Below are positions 25,453 to 34,270 of a DNA stretch of 64,000 nucleotides, piece by piece. The notes under the pieces are model-generated. The model made no database searches and was not told where the DNA came from. It worked only from the letters and a program-made list of their open reading frames with translations. Source of the stretch: Nitratireductor aestuarii. Lineage in GTDB: Bacteria > Pseudomonadota > Alphaproteobacteria > Rhizobiales > Rhizobiaceae. Positions within the stretch are counted from its first letter, which is position 1. Each line of letters begins with the position of its first letter. The stretch is taken from positions 98,735 through 162,734 of the forward strand of contig NZ_BMIF01000010.1 in assembly GCF_014641695.1 (NCBI RefSeq), in the 5' to 3' direction. The translations under genes were made by a program, and so were the position numbers.

Positions 25453-26742
25453 TTACGCCGACTTTGGCGCCGGGCGTCCGATGCCCAGGATCTGGTAGAG
25501 CACCAGGGCCGCGAAGGTGGACGTCGCGATGCCGCCAAGGGCGAAGTTGCCGATGTTGATCGTGAAGTCGCCTGCGCCGAAGATCAGCGCCACGCCAACC
25601 GTGAAGAGGTTGCGCGGGTCGGAGAAGTCGACATTGTTGACGACCCAGATGCGCGCCATGGCCGAGGCGATGAGGCCGAAGACGGCAAGCGACAGGCCGG
25701 CCAGAACGGATGGCGGAATGGTCTGCAGCAGCGCGCCGAACTTTGGCGAAAGGCCGAGCAGGATCGCGATGACGGCGGCGATGACGAAGACGAGCGTGGA
25801 ATAGACCTTGGTCATGGCCATCACGCCGATGTTCTCGGCATAGGTGGTCACGCCCGTGCCGCCGCCGGAGCCAGCAAGCATGGTGGCAAGGCCGTCGCCG
25901 ATGAAGCCGCGGCCGATGTAACGGTCAAAACTCTGGCCGGTGATTGCGCCCAGCGCCTTGATGTGTCCGAGGTTCTCGGCCACCAGAACGATGGCGATCG
26001 GGGCGATCATGGTGATCGCGGGCCAGCTGAACTCGGGCTTCACGAACTTGGGCAGGCCGAACCATGGGGCTGCCGCAACGGTCGCGAAGTCGATGCCCGG
26101 CACGAGGCCCATGCCGTTGCCCAGGAGCAGAACGAGGCCGTAGCCGATCAGGATCGCCAGCAGCACCGCAACGCGGCGCGAGGCGCGCGGACCATAGGCA
26201 GAGATCAGACCCATGAACAGAACGGTCGCGAGCGCAATGCTGACATGCGAGGCGGAGCCCTTGAGGCCATTGACGGCAACAGGGGCAAGGTTGAGGCCGA
26301 TGGCGACGCCGATCGCACCCGTTACGGCGGGCGGCATCAGGCGTTCCACCCAGGCCGTGCCGATCATCATCACGACCACGCCGATCAGCGCGTAGACAGC
26401 ACCGGCTGCAATGATGCCGCCGAGCGCCAGGCCGATGTTCGGGTTCGGCCCGCTGCCGGCATAGGCGGTGACAGCCATCACAGCCGCGATGAACGCAAAG
26501 GACGAGCCCAGATAGCTCGGTACGCGTCCGGCCGTGATCACGAAGAACAGGAGTGTTGCGATGCCGGAAAAGAACACCGCGACGTTCGGGTCGAAGCCCA
26601 TGATCAGCGGCGCCACGATGGTGGAACCGGACATGGCCAGCAGGTGCTGGACGCCCATCGGCACGGCCGCCCGCATGGGCAGGCGCTCGTCAGGCAGGAC
26701 CATCTCGTTGTCGGTCAGACGCCAGTTCGGGAAGTATCCCAT
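25453..26742 (-). CDS. NCS2-family nucleobase permease (RutG/UraA-like)
   Basis: This 429-residue protein has about 12-14 membrane segments. VPMGVQHLLAMSGSTIVAPLI near the N-terminus, the ENLGHIKALGAITGQ motif with its substrate-binding Glu, and AGSGGGTGVTTYAENIGVMAMT are hallmarks of uracil/xanthine:proton symporters. The protein imports a nucleobase or related ring. It is flanked by a crotonase and a ferredoxin reductase on the same strand but with wide gaps. Together with the RutA-like monooxygenase at 50565 it hints at pyrimidine-like substrates, though the two loci are 24 kb apart. Confidence 0.9.
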   Translation of the reverse strand: MGYFPNWRLTDNEMVLPDERLPMRAAVPMGVQHLLAMSGSTIVAPLIMGFDPNVAVFFSGIATLLFFVITAGRVPSYLGSSFAFIAAVMAVTAYAGSGPNPNIGLALGGIIAAGAVYALIGVVVMMIGTAWVERLMPPAVTGAIGVAIGLNLAPVAVNGLKGSASHVSIALATVLFMGLISAYGPRASRRVAVLLAILIGYGLVLLLGNGMGLVPGIDFATVAAAPWFGLPKFVKPEFSWPAITMIAPIAIVLVAENLGHIKALGAITGQSFDRYIGRGFIGDGLATMLAGSGGGTGVTTYAENIGVMAMTKVYSTLVFVIAAVIAILLGLSPKFGALLQTIPPSVLAGLSLAVFGLIASAMARIWVVNNVDFSDPRNLFTVGVALIFGAGDFTINIGNFALGGIATSTFAALVLYQILGIGRPAPKSA

Positions 26743-26894
26743 TTGTAGCCCCTCAAGTTAAAAATCCCGAGGTACTAGCGACAAATTTCCATTCCTGACT
26801 AGTGGTGTCCCACCATCAATCGTTGCAAAATCGTTATGTTCAGGTCAGGGACCGGCAATTTTCCCCATCTTTTATGAAGACGGGGAATGGGGCC

Positions 26895-27671
26895 TCAGAG
26901 CCCCTCGCCCACAAAGGCCTTTTCGACCACGAATTCGCGCGGCTCGGAATTGGCCCCCTCGCGCAGCCCGAGACTCTCCAGAAGCCTCTTCACGTCGATG
27001 TTGAAGGCGTAGGAGCCGCAGACCATCGCCCGGTCCGACGCCGGGTCGATCGGCGCGATGCCGAGATCGGCATAAACCTTGCCCGAGCTGATGTTGTCGG
27101 TGATGCGGCCCATGTACTTCGATTCTTCGCGTGTCGTGGTCGGGTAGTAATGCACGCGGCCCTGGGCGATCTCGTTCAGCGGTTCCTCATTGAGGCTTTC
27201 GATGATCTCCGCGCCATAGGCAAGCTCGGATGTCTTGCGGCAGGTGTGCATCACGATCACTTCCTCGAAGCGCTCGTAAGTCTCAAGGTCGCGCAGGATC
27301 GAGGCGAAGGGCGCAAAACCCGTTCCGGTGGCCAGCAGCCACAGCCGCTTGCCGGGCAGCAGCGCGTCGTGCACCAGCGTGCCGACGGGCTTGGGGCGCA
27401 GGATAATCTCGTCGCCCGCCTTGATATGCTGCAGGCGGGAGGTGAGCGGGCCGTTCGCAACCTTGATCGAGTAGAATTCCAGCTCGTCTGCCCAGCTCGG
27501 TGCCGCGATCGAATAGGCACGCAGGAGCGGCTTGCCGTTCTCGTCCGGCAATCCGATCATCACGAACTCGCCGGAACGGAAACGCAGGGTCGTCGGACGG
27601 GTCACGCGGAACGAGAACAGGTTCTCGTCCCAGTGGATTACTTCCGTCACTTTCTGAGCATCAGCAGCCAT
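26895..27671 (-). CDS. fpr: Ferredoxin--NADP+ reductase (Fpr type)
   Basis: This 258-residue FAD enzyme has the FAD-binding RAYSIAAPSW (R-x-Y-S) near residue 50, GTLVHDALLPGKRLWLLATGTGFAPFAS (residues about 93-120; broken at Lys) for NADP binding, and the bacterial C-terminal AFVGEGL. The C-terminus lacks a final Tyr, as in subclass I bacterial Fprs. ATG 27671 begins the conserved protein. It moves electrons between NADPH and ferredoxin or flavodoxin. Encoded 14 bp after the SDR stop, it is probably in one operon with it. It could link the ferredoxin produced by the 2-oxoacid oxidoreductase to NADPH. Confidence 0.92.
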   Translation of the reverse strand: MAADAQKVTEVIHWDENLFSFRVTRPTTLRFRSGEFVMIGLPDENGKPLLRAYSIAAPSWADELEFYSIKVANGPLTSRLQHIKAGDEIILRPKPVGTLVHDALLPGKRLWLLATGTGFAPFASILRDLETYERFEEVIVMHTCRKTSELAYGAEIIESLNEEPLNEIAQGRVHYYPTTTREESKYMGRITDNISSGKVYADLGIAPIDPASDRAMVCGSYAFNIDVKRLLESLGLREGANSEPREFVVEKAFVGEGL

Positions 27672-27685
27672 CTGAAAAGTCCATC

Positions 27686-28471
27686 TCAGGATTGTATGAA
27701 GTGCGCGAGCGTCTGCCCGCCGTCGACCAGCAGCGTGTGGCCGGTGATCCACCGGGCGGCGTCTGATCCCAGGAACAGCATCGCCGGGATGATATCCTCA
27801 GGCGCTCCAAGACGGCCGGCGGGCTGGTTTGCCGTTACGCTGGCGAAGCGGGCCGGGTTGACTGTCTGTTCGCGATCCCAGAAGCCCCCTTCGGTCATGG
27901 TCGAGCCCGGCGCGATCGCGTTGACGCGCACGCCAGTCTTCGCGAGGTCAGCCGCCGCACAGCGTAGCGCATATTCCAGCGCCTTCTTGGCAGCGCCATA
28001 GGCGGCATTGTTTGGCCAGTGTTCCCACGCGAGGCGGGAAGAGCAGAAGATTGCAGCTCCGCGCGTTTCAATGAGAGCATCGCGGCAGGCATCCAGAAGC
28101 ATCATCGGCGCCAGCACGTCGAGCTGGAAGCAGCCCTCATAATCCGCCTGCGTGCTCTTCGACGAACCGTTGGTGATCGTCACAACGAGCAGGTCGACGC
28201 CGCCGAGCGCCGCCTGGGCTTCCCTCGCCCATTCGCGGCAGGCGTCGGGAGACGAGAAATCCGCAGCGCGGTAAAAATGCCCCTCGCCCGCAAGGTTCTT
28301 CGCCACATCCGCAAGCACATTTGCCGTCCGTGCACCCAGCGCCACCCGCGCACCAGCGGCAGCAAAAGCCTCCGCTGCAGCCTTGCCAAGCCCGCGGCTG
28401 CCACCAGCCAGAAGCACACGCTTGCCAGCGAAGGAAAAGTTCCAGGACGGCGCTGAACCTTGTGTCATCAC
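27686..28471 (-). CDS. Short-chain dehydrogenase/reductase
   Basis: This 261-residue SDR has GGSRGLGKAAAEAFAAAG (residues 23-40), a TITNGSS segment in place of the usual NNAG, Ser and YGAAKKA catalytic residues near 157, and the terminal GHTLLVDGGQTLAHF. The NNAG replacement is unusual and may change substrate or cofactor contacts. The gene is divergent from tetR (28641) and the gap contains TTTCAT-N7-GTGAAA, so it is likely under TetR control. It precedes fpr by 14 bp. Confidence 0.88.
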   Translation of the reverse strand: MMTQGSAPSWNFSFAGKRVLLAGGSRGLGKAAAEAFAAAGARVALGARTANVLADVAKNLAGEGHFYRAADFSSPDACREWAREAQAALGGVDLLVVTITNGSSKSTQADYEGCFQLDVLAPMMLLDACRDALIETRGAAIFCSSRLAWEHWPNNAAYGAAKKALEYALRCAAADLAKTGVRVNAIAPGSTMTEGGFWDREQTVNPARFASVTANQPAGRLGAPEDIIPAMLFLGSDAARWITGHTLLVDGGQTLAHFIQS

Positions 28472-28508
28472 ACTTTCTCCAATCGACTTAGGTGATAAGG
28501 GACAATTA

Positions 28509-28527
28509 TTTCATGTTGCAAGTGAAA
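28509..28527. promoter_or_regulatory. TetR operator, site 1 (TTTCAT-N7-GTGAAA)
   Basis: A 19-bp inverted repeat lies 38 bp upstream of the SDR start in the SDR/tetR divergent region. The same layout (TTTCAT-N7-ATGAAA) recurs at 29808-29826 upstream of the 2-oxoacid oxidoreductase operon. Two matching sites on either side of one TetR gene support a shared operator. Confidence 0.65.
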
Positions 28528-28640
28528 TTTTTCTGACAAATGATGTTCTTTCCATTTCGGGTGCATTAGACTATGGCGAGACAGCCTGCAAATGGCCTGG
28601 ATCAAACTATCAGTAATTTTCAGGCAGTTCGTGAGGACGG

Positions 28641-29405
28641 ATGGCAAAGAAAGCGAAAAGCACCAGCGCAGCAGCAAGTTCTGTGGAGCCCCTGGAGACG
28701 CGCGTCAACCGCACCTCGCCGCTTGCATCCAACCGCAAGATCAGCCGCAAGACCGAAGGCGTGCAGAGCGCGATCCTGGCCGCCGCTGGCAGCATCTTTG
28801 CGGAAAAGGGCTATAATCTCACCAAGCTGTCCGACATTTCCGACAAGATCGGCACGCATGTCACGGCGCTACGCTACCACTTCCCGTCCAAGGATGCGAT
28901 TGCCGAGGCGATCGTGAACCGGACGACCCAGGCCTTCATGGATCACCTGCGTAAAACGCTTGCAGAACTAGGGTCCGATGCCACCAGCCGCGAGAAGATC
29001 GCCGCCGCAATCCGCTCCTACATGCATGTGGCGTCCGAGAAGCGCGTCGACATCATCGCTCACGGCAACATCGTCAACCAGCTGCCGCAGGAGGCTCGCA
29101 TGGGCCACTTTGCGCTGCTGCGCGAGTTTCTCGATATCTGGCGCGATCTGATTGGCGAAGCAGCACAACGTGGCGAACTGGCACCGGGCATCAGCGCTTC
29201 GGTCGCCACGCAGGTGGTGCTGGGGAGCGTCATCTGGACGCGCGAATGGTACCGGCCGGAGCTTGGCGCGCCCGAGCGAATTGCCGCTGAGATGACGAAG
29301 GTTCTGCTCGGTGGGCTCATTAGCGAGCCCGCGCAAGCAAAGGAGACCAACCCGTCTGGCAAGGCTCAGGCGGCAGACTCCTTGGCCGGCGCCTCCGAGA
29401 AATAG
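28641..29405 (+). CDS. TetR-family transcriptional regulator
   Basis: This 254-residue TetR protein has a basic N-terminal tail of about 35 residues, then the HTH ([20 protein letters not shown] and [18 protein letters not shown]) near residues 43-82 and a helical ligand domain. A poorly conserved Ala/Ser-rich tail ends it. It is divergent from the SDR at 27686-28471. Its last 40 bases overlap the convergent fdxA. Palindromes on both flanks suggest it represses the SDR-fpr unit and the fdxA/oxidoreductase region. Confidence 0.92.
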   Translation: MAKKAKSTSAAASSVEPLETRVNRTSPLASNRKISRKTEGVQSAILAAAGSIFAEKGYNLTKLSDISDKIGTHVTALRYHFPSKDAIAEAIVNRTTQAFMDHLRKTLAELGSDATSREKIAAAIRSYMHVASEKRVDIIAHGNIVNQLPQEARMGHFALLREFLDIWRDLIGEAAQRGELAPGISASVATQVVLGSVIWTREWYRPELGAPERIAAEMTKVLLGGLISEPAQAKETNPSGKAQAADSLAGASEK

Positions 29406-29710
29406 GCCTCGAACTTACCCTCGACGCCGACGAAACTCTGCGCGTCTTCCGGCGGCGCTATCGCCTCGCTGATGTTGGGCCAAAGGCCTGAAAATTTCCT
29501 GTTCAACTCCAGCCAGTTTTCCATGCCCGGTTCGGTGTCGGCGCGGATCGCATCGGCGGGACATTCGGGCTCGCAGACGCCGCAGTCGATGCACTCGTCC
29601 GGGTGGATAACGAGCATGTTCTCGCCTTCATAGAAGCAGTCAACAGGGCAGACGGACACGCAATCGGTGAACTTGCAGCGGATGCAGGCATCCGTCACGA
29701 CATAGGTCAT
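29366..29710 (-). CDS. fdxA: 7Fe ferredoxin (FdxA type)
   Basis: This 114-residue ferredoxin has [18 protein letters not shown] (one 3Fe-4S site with part of the 4Fe site) and [16 protein letters not shown], plus the C-terminal helix [17 protein letters not shown] typical of FdxA. It is a cytoplasmic one-electron carrier. It is divergent from the four-gene 2-oxoacid oxidoreductase operon, and the shared promoter region contains the TetR-type palindrome, so it is the probable electron acceptor of that enzyme. Confidence 0.95.
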   Translation of the reverse strand: MTYVVTDACIRCKFTDCVSVCPVDCFYEGENMLVIHPDECIDCGVCEPECPADAIRADTEPGMENWLELNRKFSGLWPNISEAIAPPEDAQSFVGVEGKFEAYFSEAPAKESAA

Positions 29711-29794
29711 TTCAGGCTCCGTAACATTCGCCGCAGCGCTATCGCGCAGGGCGCTTCAATCATTTCCATAAAGTCCAGCACAGGATTTTTTCCT

Positions 29795-29839
29795 CTTCAA
29801 CTAGAAATTTCATATCAACAATGAAAAAATCAGTTGAAG
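29795..29839. promoter_or_regulatory. Nested palindrome, TetR operator site 2
   Basis: This is a symmetric 45-bp element. Outer arms CTTCAACT/AGTTGAAG (8 bp, perfect) flank inner arms TTTCAT/ATGAAA with a 7-base centre at 29808-29826. The inner part matches the site at 28509-28527. It lies between fdxA (minus) and the oxidoreductase operon (plus), 53 bp upstream of the TTG start, so it could control both directions. Confidence 0.68.
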
Positions 29840-29891
29840 GGTGTCTCGAAGCGGGTTAGGTTTTCAAAAAAACAGTTGGGAGGAAGAGAGT

Positions 29892-30485
29892 TTGGAGCTC
29901 AAACTGTTTGTGTCCGGCATTGGAGGACAGGGCGTGCAGCTGATCGGCAAGACGATCGCGCTTGCGGCCCTGACGGAAGGCCGTCACGTGATGCTCGCAG
30001 GTGAATATGGTGGCCACATGCGCGGCGGCAGCTCTGTCGTGGCGGTGGTGATCGGCCTTGAACCCGTGCGTGCCCTGCCCAACCTTCCCGAAGCCGAGAT
30101 GGCGATCGCACTTTCCCACTCCTACTGGGAGAAGGTCAGCACGCGCCTGAAGTCCGGCAGTTTGATCCTTGCCGAAGAGACCATTGCAGCGGAACTGCCC
30201 AATGATGGAGGCCACCGCATCGTCTCCGTGCCCGCCATCTCTCTCGGTGTTCAGGCAGGCAACCGCCTCGCCGCCTCCATGGCGATGATGGGCGCATTCT
30301 CCGAACTTACCGGCGCGGTTTCCCCTGAGGCGCTGGCCGAAGCGATGATCGAACAGCTTCCGCCCTATCGCCGCCAGCATGCACCAACCAACCAGACGGC
30401 TATCCAGCTTGGCGTGAACTGCGCCCGCGAACACTATGGCTCGCGCGTGCATCCGGCTCCCTATCTGGCGGAGCTTGCCGCATGA
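29892..30485 (+). CDS. 2-oxoacid:ferredoxin oxidoreductase, gamma subunit
   Basis: This 197-residue protein begins with the family motif FVSGIGGQGVQLIGK and contains GEYGGHMRGGSS. The start is TTG at 29892, 5 bases after the GGAGGAAG ribosome-binding site; the open frame to 29841 runs through the promoter and is not used. Gamma subunits carry the CoA-handling domain of pyruvate/2-ketoacid ferredoxin oxidoreductases. It overlaps the next gene by 4 bases. The gene order gamma-delta-alpha-beta is that of four-subunit POR/VOR enzymes. Confidence 0.9.
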   Translation: MELKLFVSGIGGQGVQLIGKTIALAALTEGRHVMLAGEYGGHMRGGSSVVAVVIGLEPVRALPNLPEAEMAIALSHSYWEKVSTRLKSGSLILAEETIAAELPNDGGHRIVSVPAISLGVQAGNRLAASMAMMGAFSELTGAVSPEALAEAMIEQLPPYRRQHAPTNQTAIQLGVNCAREHYGSRVHPAPYLAELAA

Positions 30486-30781
30486 GCGAGGTGAATACGC
30501 ATACGTCCAACCCGGCAGCACGCCGCAAGGTGACGCGCGGCACCGTCGTGATCGCCGCCGACCGCTGCAAGGGTTGCGAGCTCTGTATCCCTGCCTGCCC
30601 GCCGCAGGTGCTTTCCATGTCCGCAGGCGTCAATGCGCACGGCTACCCCTATCCGGAGCTGGCGCCCGGCTGCACGGGCTGCACGGCCTGCCTGCTGGTC
30701 TGCCCTGACTTCGTTTTCCAGATCTACCGTTACGACGAACCCATCGTCGATGAGCTGTCCGCCGGGGAGGCCCAGCAATGA
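30482..30781 (+). CDS. 2-oxoacid:ferredoxin oxidoreductase, delta (2x[4Fe-4S]) subunit
   Basis: This 99-residue ferredoxin-like subunit has CKGCELCIPACP and CTGCTACLLVCP, each a CxxCxxCxxxCP cluster motif. It carries electrons from the TPP site to an external ferredoxin. Overlaps of 4 bases on both sides show translational coupling with the gamma and alpha subunits. Confidence 0.94.
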   Translation: MSEVNTHTSNPAARRKVTRGTVVIAADRCKGCELCIPACPPQVLSMSAGVNAHGYPYPELAPGCTGCTACLLVCPDFVFQIYRYDEPIVDELSAGEAQQ

Positions 30782-31893
30782 GCAAGATGCGTCTTCTGGA
30801 CGGCTCCGAAGCGATCGCTGAAGCCGCCATCATGGCGGGCATGAAGTTCTATGCCGGCTATCCGATCGCACCTGCGACCGAACTTCTTGAATATTTCGCC
30901 GCGAAGCTGCCAACAGCGGGCGGTGTCTGCATCAATGCCGATACCGAGATCGAGGCCGTGAACATGGCTCTGGGTGCCGCTCAGGTGGGTGCCCGCGCTG
31001 CCACCGGCTCCTGCGGTCAGGGTCTGGCGCTCAAGCAGGAAGCGATTGCCGAGGCAGCGCTCAACGAGACGCCGCTCGTTGTCTTCAACATGGCGCGCAA
31101 CCAGCAGGACTATTTTCAGGCGACACGCGGCGGTGGCTGGGGCGACTACCACACCGTGACACTCGCGCCGAAAGACCTGCATGAGGCGGTGGAGCACACC
31201 CACCTCGCCTTCCATATTGCCGACAAGTATCGCGTGCCGGTCATCTTCATGGGCGACAATCTCATCGCCCGGACCCAGATGGGTACATCGCTTCCGGTTC
31301 CGGAGCTTGATCCCCTGCCGCCCAAGGACTGGGCGCTCGATGGAAAGATGGGCGGTACCGGTAAATCCCGCTGGATCTGGACCTTCGGCGGTGGCAAGGC
31401 CGGCAATCCGGGCCTCGGACCGGACGGCTACTGGCGCCAGATCGCGGAAAAGTTCGAGCATATTGCCCGCCAGGAGATGCGCCACGAGCAGGGCTTCTGC
31501 GAGGATGCAGAGACAGTCGTCGTCGCCTTCGGCAGCGGCGGCAAGTACGTCGAGTATGTCGTGCGCGAGCTGCGTGAGGAAGGTTACAAGGTCGGCTACT
31601 TCCGGCCGATCACGCTCTGGCCCTTCCCCGGCCCGGCGCTGGAAGCTGCGACGCGCAACGCCAGGAACATCTTCGTCTTCGAGCTCAATGCCGGTCAGAT
31701 GATCCAGGACGTGATGCTCTCGGTCGAAGGACGGCATCGCATCAAGTCCATCGGCGGCGTAAGCTTCGATGACTCTGGTCTCAACATCGGCCCCATGATG
31801 GATGCCCGTATCATCCGCGAGCGCATTCTGGCCCAGCTCAATGGCGAGCCGATCAGACAGCTGCCAATCTCTGGCATGGGAGCTTACCTATGA
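30778..31893 (+). CDS. 2-oxoacid:ferredoxin oxidoreductase, alpha subunit
   Basis: This 371-residue subunit has the pyrimidine-binding start GSEAIAEAAIMAGMKFYAGYPIAPATE near residue 10-35 (broken at Ala-Gly), a TGSCGQGLALKQEAI segment near 80, and a C-terminal domain II with YFRPITLWPFP. Compared with pyruvate enzymes it matches the shorter VOR/KOR-type alpha subunit, so 2-oxoglutarate-like or branched-chain 2-oxoacids are more likely than pyruvate, but this is uncertain. Confidence 0.92.
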   Translation: MSKMRLLDGSEAIAEAAIMAGMKFYAGYPIAPATELLEYFAAKLPTAGGVCINADTEIEAVNMALGAAQVGARAATGSCGQGLALKQEAIAEAALNETPLVVFNMARNQQDYFQATRGGGWGDYHTVTLAPKDLHEAVEHTHLAFHIADKYRVPVIFMGDNLIARTQMGTSLPVPELDPLPPKDWALDGKMGGTGKSRWIWTFGGGKAGNPGLGPDGYWRQIAEKFEHIARQEMRHEQGFCEDAETVVVAFGSGGKYVEYVVRELREEGYKVGYFRPITLWPFPGPALEAATRNARNIFVFELNAGQMIQDVMLSVEGRHRIKSIGGVSFDDSGLNIGPMMDARIIRERILAQLNGEPIRQLPISGMGAYL

Positions 31894-32693
31894 ATGTGAT
31901 CGACACATCCCGGCCACCAGAACGTGCGGCAGCCAAGGTAGCGGATTTCAAGCCGTCGCTGCTGCTGTCAGAGAACCATCATCTGTGCCCCGGCTGCGGT
32001 GAGCCGGTTGCGATCCGCCTCATCCTCGAGGTGATCCAGGAGCTCAACCTGACGCAGAACAATGTCTGCATCCTGGGCCACGGCTGCTACGGCTCCTTCA
32101 TCATGCAGATGGACGTGGACTCCACGCTGTGTCTGCACGGTCGCGGTCCGGCCGTGGCAACGGGCATGAAGCGCATGCGCCCCGACGTGGCGATCTGGAC
32201 CCTGCAGGGTGACGGCGACATGGCCTCCGAAGGACTTGCTGAAATCATGCACACGGCCGCGCGTGGCGAGAACATCACCTGCTTCATGCTGAACAACGGC
32301 GTGTTCGGAGACACGGGCGGCCAGATGACGGCAGCCTCCGTAGTCGGGCAACGTACCAAGAACACGATCGAAGGCCGCGATGCCGCCTATCACGGCAACC
32401 CGATCAAGGTGGCAGAGATTCTCGCGAACATGGACGGCACCGCCTATGTGGCGCGCGGTTCGGTCCATAACGCGGCATCGATCAACGCCACCCGCAAGCT
32501 CATCCGCAAGGCGTTTTTGCGCCCGATGCACGGCCATGGCCTGGCGCTGATGGAGATCCTGACCATGTGCCCGACCGGATGGTTCGTGCCACCGGGACAG
32601 GGTGCCGAATACATGATGGAGTCTCTTGGCAAGGTCTATGGCCTTGGCGAGCTGAAAGACGTCGCAAGCGAAACCGAAACCGTCAACCCGTAA
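31890..32693 (+). CDS. 2-oxoacid:ferredoxin oxidoreductase, beta (TPP-binding) subunit
   Basis: This 267-residue TPP subunit has HHLCPGCGEPVAIRLI near residue 30, GHGCYG near 64, and the TPP-Mg motif QGDGDMASEGLAEIMHTAARGENIT (GDG...N, residues about 105-130; broken at Ala). Family beta subunits decarboxylate a 2-oxoacid and transfer the acyl group to CoA. It is the fourth gene of the coupled cluster and is followed after 21 bp by an acyl-CoA ligase gene. Confidence 0.93.
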   Translation: MNVIDTSRPPERAAAKVADFKPSLLLSENHHLCPGCGEPVAIRLILEVIQELNLTQNNVCILGHGCYGSFIMQMDVDSTLCLHGRGPAVATGMKRMRPDVAIWTLQGDGDMASEGLAEIMHTAARGENITCFMLNNGVFGDTGGQMTAASVVGQRTKNTIEGRDAAYHGNPIKVAEILANMDGTAYVARGSVHNAASINATRKLIRKAFLRPMHGHGLALMEILTMCPTGWFVPPGQGAEYMMESLGKVYGLGELKDVASETETVNP

Positions 32694-32714
32694 GAACCAA
32701 GAGACAATCTGGCC

Positions 32715-34241
32715 ATGGTCCAGACCATCCATTCGATCCTTTCGGTTGCAGCCCATACGGTGCCGAACGCGACGGCGGCGACGCTGCGCGACGAGCGGCA
32801 GACCTTTGCCGAAGTTCACGCGCACACCGGACGTTATATCAACTTGCTCGCAAGTCTCGGCGTCAGCAAGGGCGACCGGGTGATGCTGCAGGCCGATTTC
32901 GAGCTGGAGCACATCGCCCTCTATTTCGCCACGCAGTACCTCGGCGCGATTTTTGCGCCCGTCAATCCAGCCTTCCGGGTGGCGGAAGTGCGCGACATCG
33001 CCGACTATCTCCAACCCACGCTCGTGGTTCAGGACGCTTCCCACGCCAAAAACGGACCCGTCGTGCGCGACGGCACGATCCACGCGATCATCGGCCCAAG
33101 CGGTAGCTCCACCTCGCTCAATCTGCCCTCGGCAGCGGAAGGCCAGCCGGCAATTCCCGCCCTGCCCTCGCCAGTCATGCCGGAAGACACGCATGCGATC
33201 TTCCTCACCTCCGGCTCCACCGGAAGGCCGAAGGGCGTTGAAATTACCCATCAGGCAAGCTGGCTGCGCTCGATGATCGGCGCATCGCGCTTCGTCAATT
33301 GCGGCGGTCGCGGCGAGCTTCTCACCTTCCCGATGTTCCATTGGGCGGGCTGGAACTACCTGATGGAGAACTGGGCCTACAAGCGCGCCGCCCACTTCAT
33401 ACCGAACGCCAGCGGCGACGAGATCGCCCACGCGATCAACAAGCATGATCCGGCCTTCATCTATGCCATTCCGGCGATCTGGGAGCGGGTGCTCGCCAGC
33501 AAGGTCCCGTTCGACGGCTCGCGCCTGCGCCACATCGGTTCCGGCACCTCGAAGTTCGACATCGAACTGATGGATCGGCTGAAAGCCCGCTTCCCCAACG
33601 CCTATCGCGGCATCTTCTATGGCTCGACCGAGTTTGGCGGCGCCTGTTCGCTGATCGACGAGGAGATCGCGCGACGTCCCGGCAGCGTTGGTTTGCCCGG
33701 CTCTGGCATCGAGTCGCGGGTGGTGGACGGCGAGCTGCAGCTGCGCGGCCCCACCGTAATGAAGGGCTACTACAACCTGCCGGAACAGACCGCCGAGGTG
33801 CTGCAGGACGGTTGGTACCGCACCGGCGACCTCGTGGAGGTGGATGGGGACGGGTTCATCACCATCGTTGGCCGGGCGCGCGAAGTTATCCGCTCGGGCG
33901 GCGAGACCATTGCGCCGGCGGAGGTGGAGCTGGCGCTCCGGGATTTCCCGGGCCTGCGCGGCGTTGCCGTAGTCGGTTTGGACGATCCCGTCTGGGGTGA
34001 AATCGTCTGTGCTGTCACCGAACTTGAAGCTGGATGCGAGTGCCCGCCCGTCGAGCGGCTGCGCAGCCATCTGGAAGGCCGCATCGCGTCCTTCAAGCAT
34101 CCCCGCCGGGTGTTTGCCCTGCCCGAACTGCCGCGCACGGCGGCTACCGGGCAGATCATGCGCTCGCGCATCAAGCAGATCGTCATTGAATACTCGGCCA
34201 TGAGTGCCGCTGGGGAGAGCGGTGGCCGAATAAGCGGGTAG
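32715..34241 (+). CDS. AMP-forming acyl-CoA ligase with atypical A10 lysine position
   Basis: This 508-residue adenylate-forming enzyme has the P-loop LTSGSTGRPKGVE near residue 165, YGSTEFGG near 300 and GWYRTGDL near 370. In the A10 motif, normally PRTxxGK, the sequence reads PRTAATGQIMRSRIK: Gln (codon CAG at 34153-34155) replaces the lysine that contacts the acyl carboxylate during adenylation. Either activity relies on another residue, the enzyme is impaired, or the base is a sequencing difference. It follows the 2-oxoacid oxidoreductase in one transcription unit and precedes the Liv importer, so it probably activates the imported acid. Confidence 0.88.
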   Translation: MVQTIHSILSVAAHTVPNATAATLRDERQTFAEVHAHTGRYINLLASLGVSKGDRVMLQADFELEHIALYFATQYLGAIFAPVNPAFRVAEVRDIADYLQPTLVVQDASHAKNGPVVRDGTIHAIIGPSGSSTSLNLPSAAEGQPAIPALPSPVMPEDTHAIFLTSGSTGRPKGVEITHQASWLRSMIGASRFVNCGGRGELLTFPMFHWAGWNYLMENWAYKRAAHFIPNASGDEIAHAINKHDPAFIYAIPAIWERVLASKVPFDGSRLRHIGSGTSKFDIELMDRLKARFPNAYRGIFYGSTEFGGACSLIDEEIARRPGSVGLPGSGIESRVVDGELQLRGPTVMKGYYNLPEQTAEVLQDGWYRTGDLVEVDGDGFITIVGRAREVIRSGGETIAPAEVELALRDFPGLRGVAVVGLDDPVWGEIVCAVTELEAGCECPPVERLRSHLEGRIASFKHPRRVFALPELPRTAATGQIMRSRIKQIVIEYSAMSAAGESGGRISG

Positions 34242-34270
34242 CCATTTTTTACTCTGGGAGGAGGACCAAC

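Noticed and set aside
31968..34100. 710-codon minus-strand open frame
   Set aside because: Antisense to the oxidoreductase beta subunit and acyl-CoA ligase; Arg/His-rich shadow composition.
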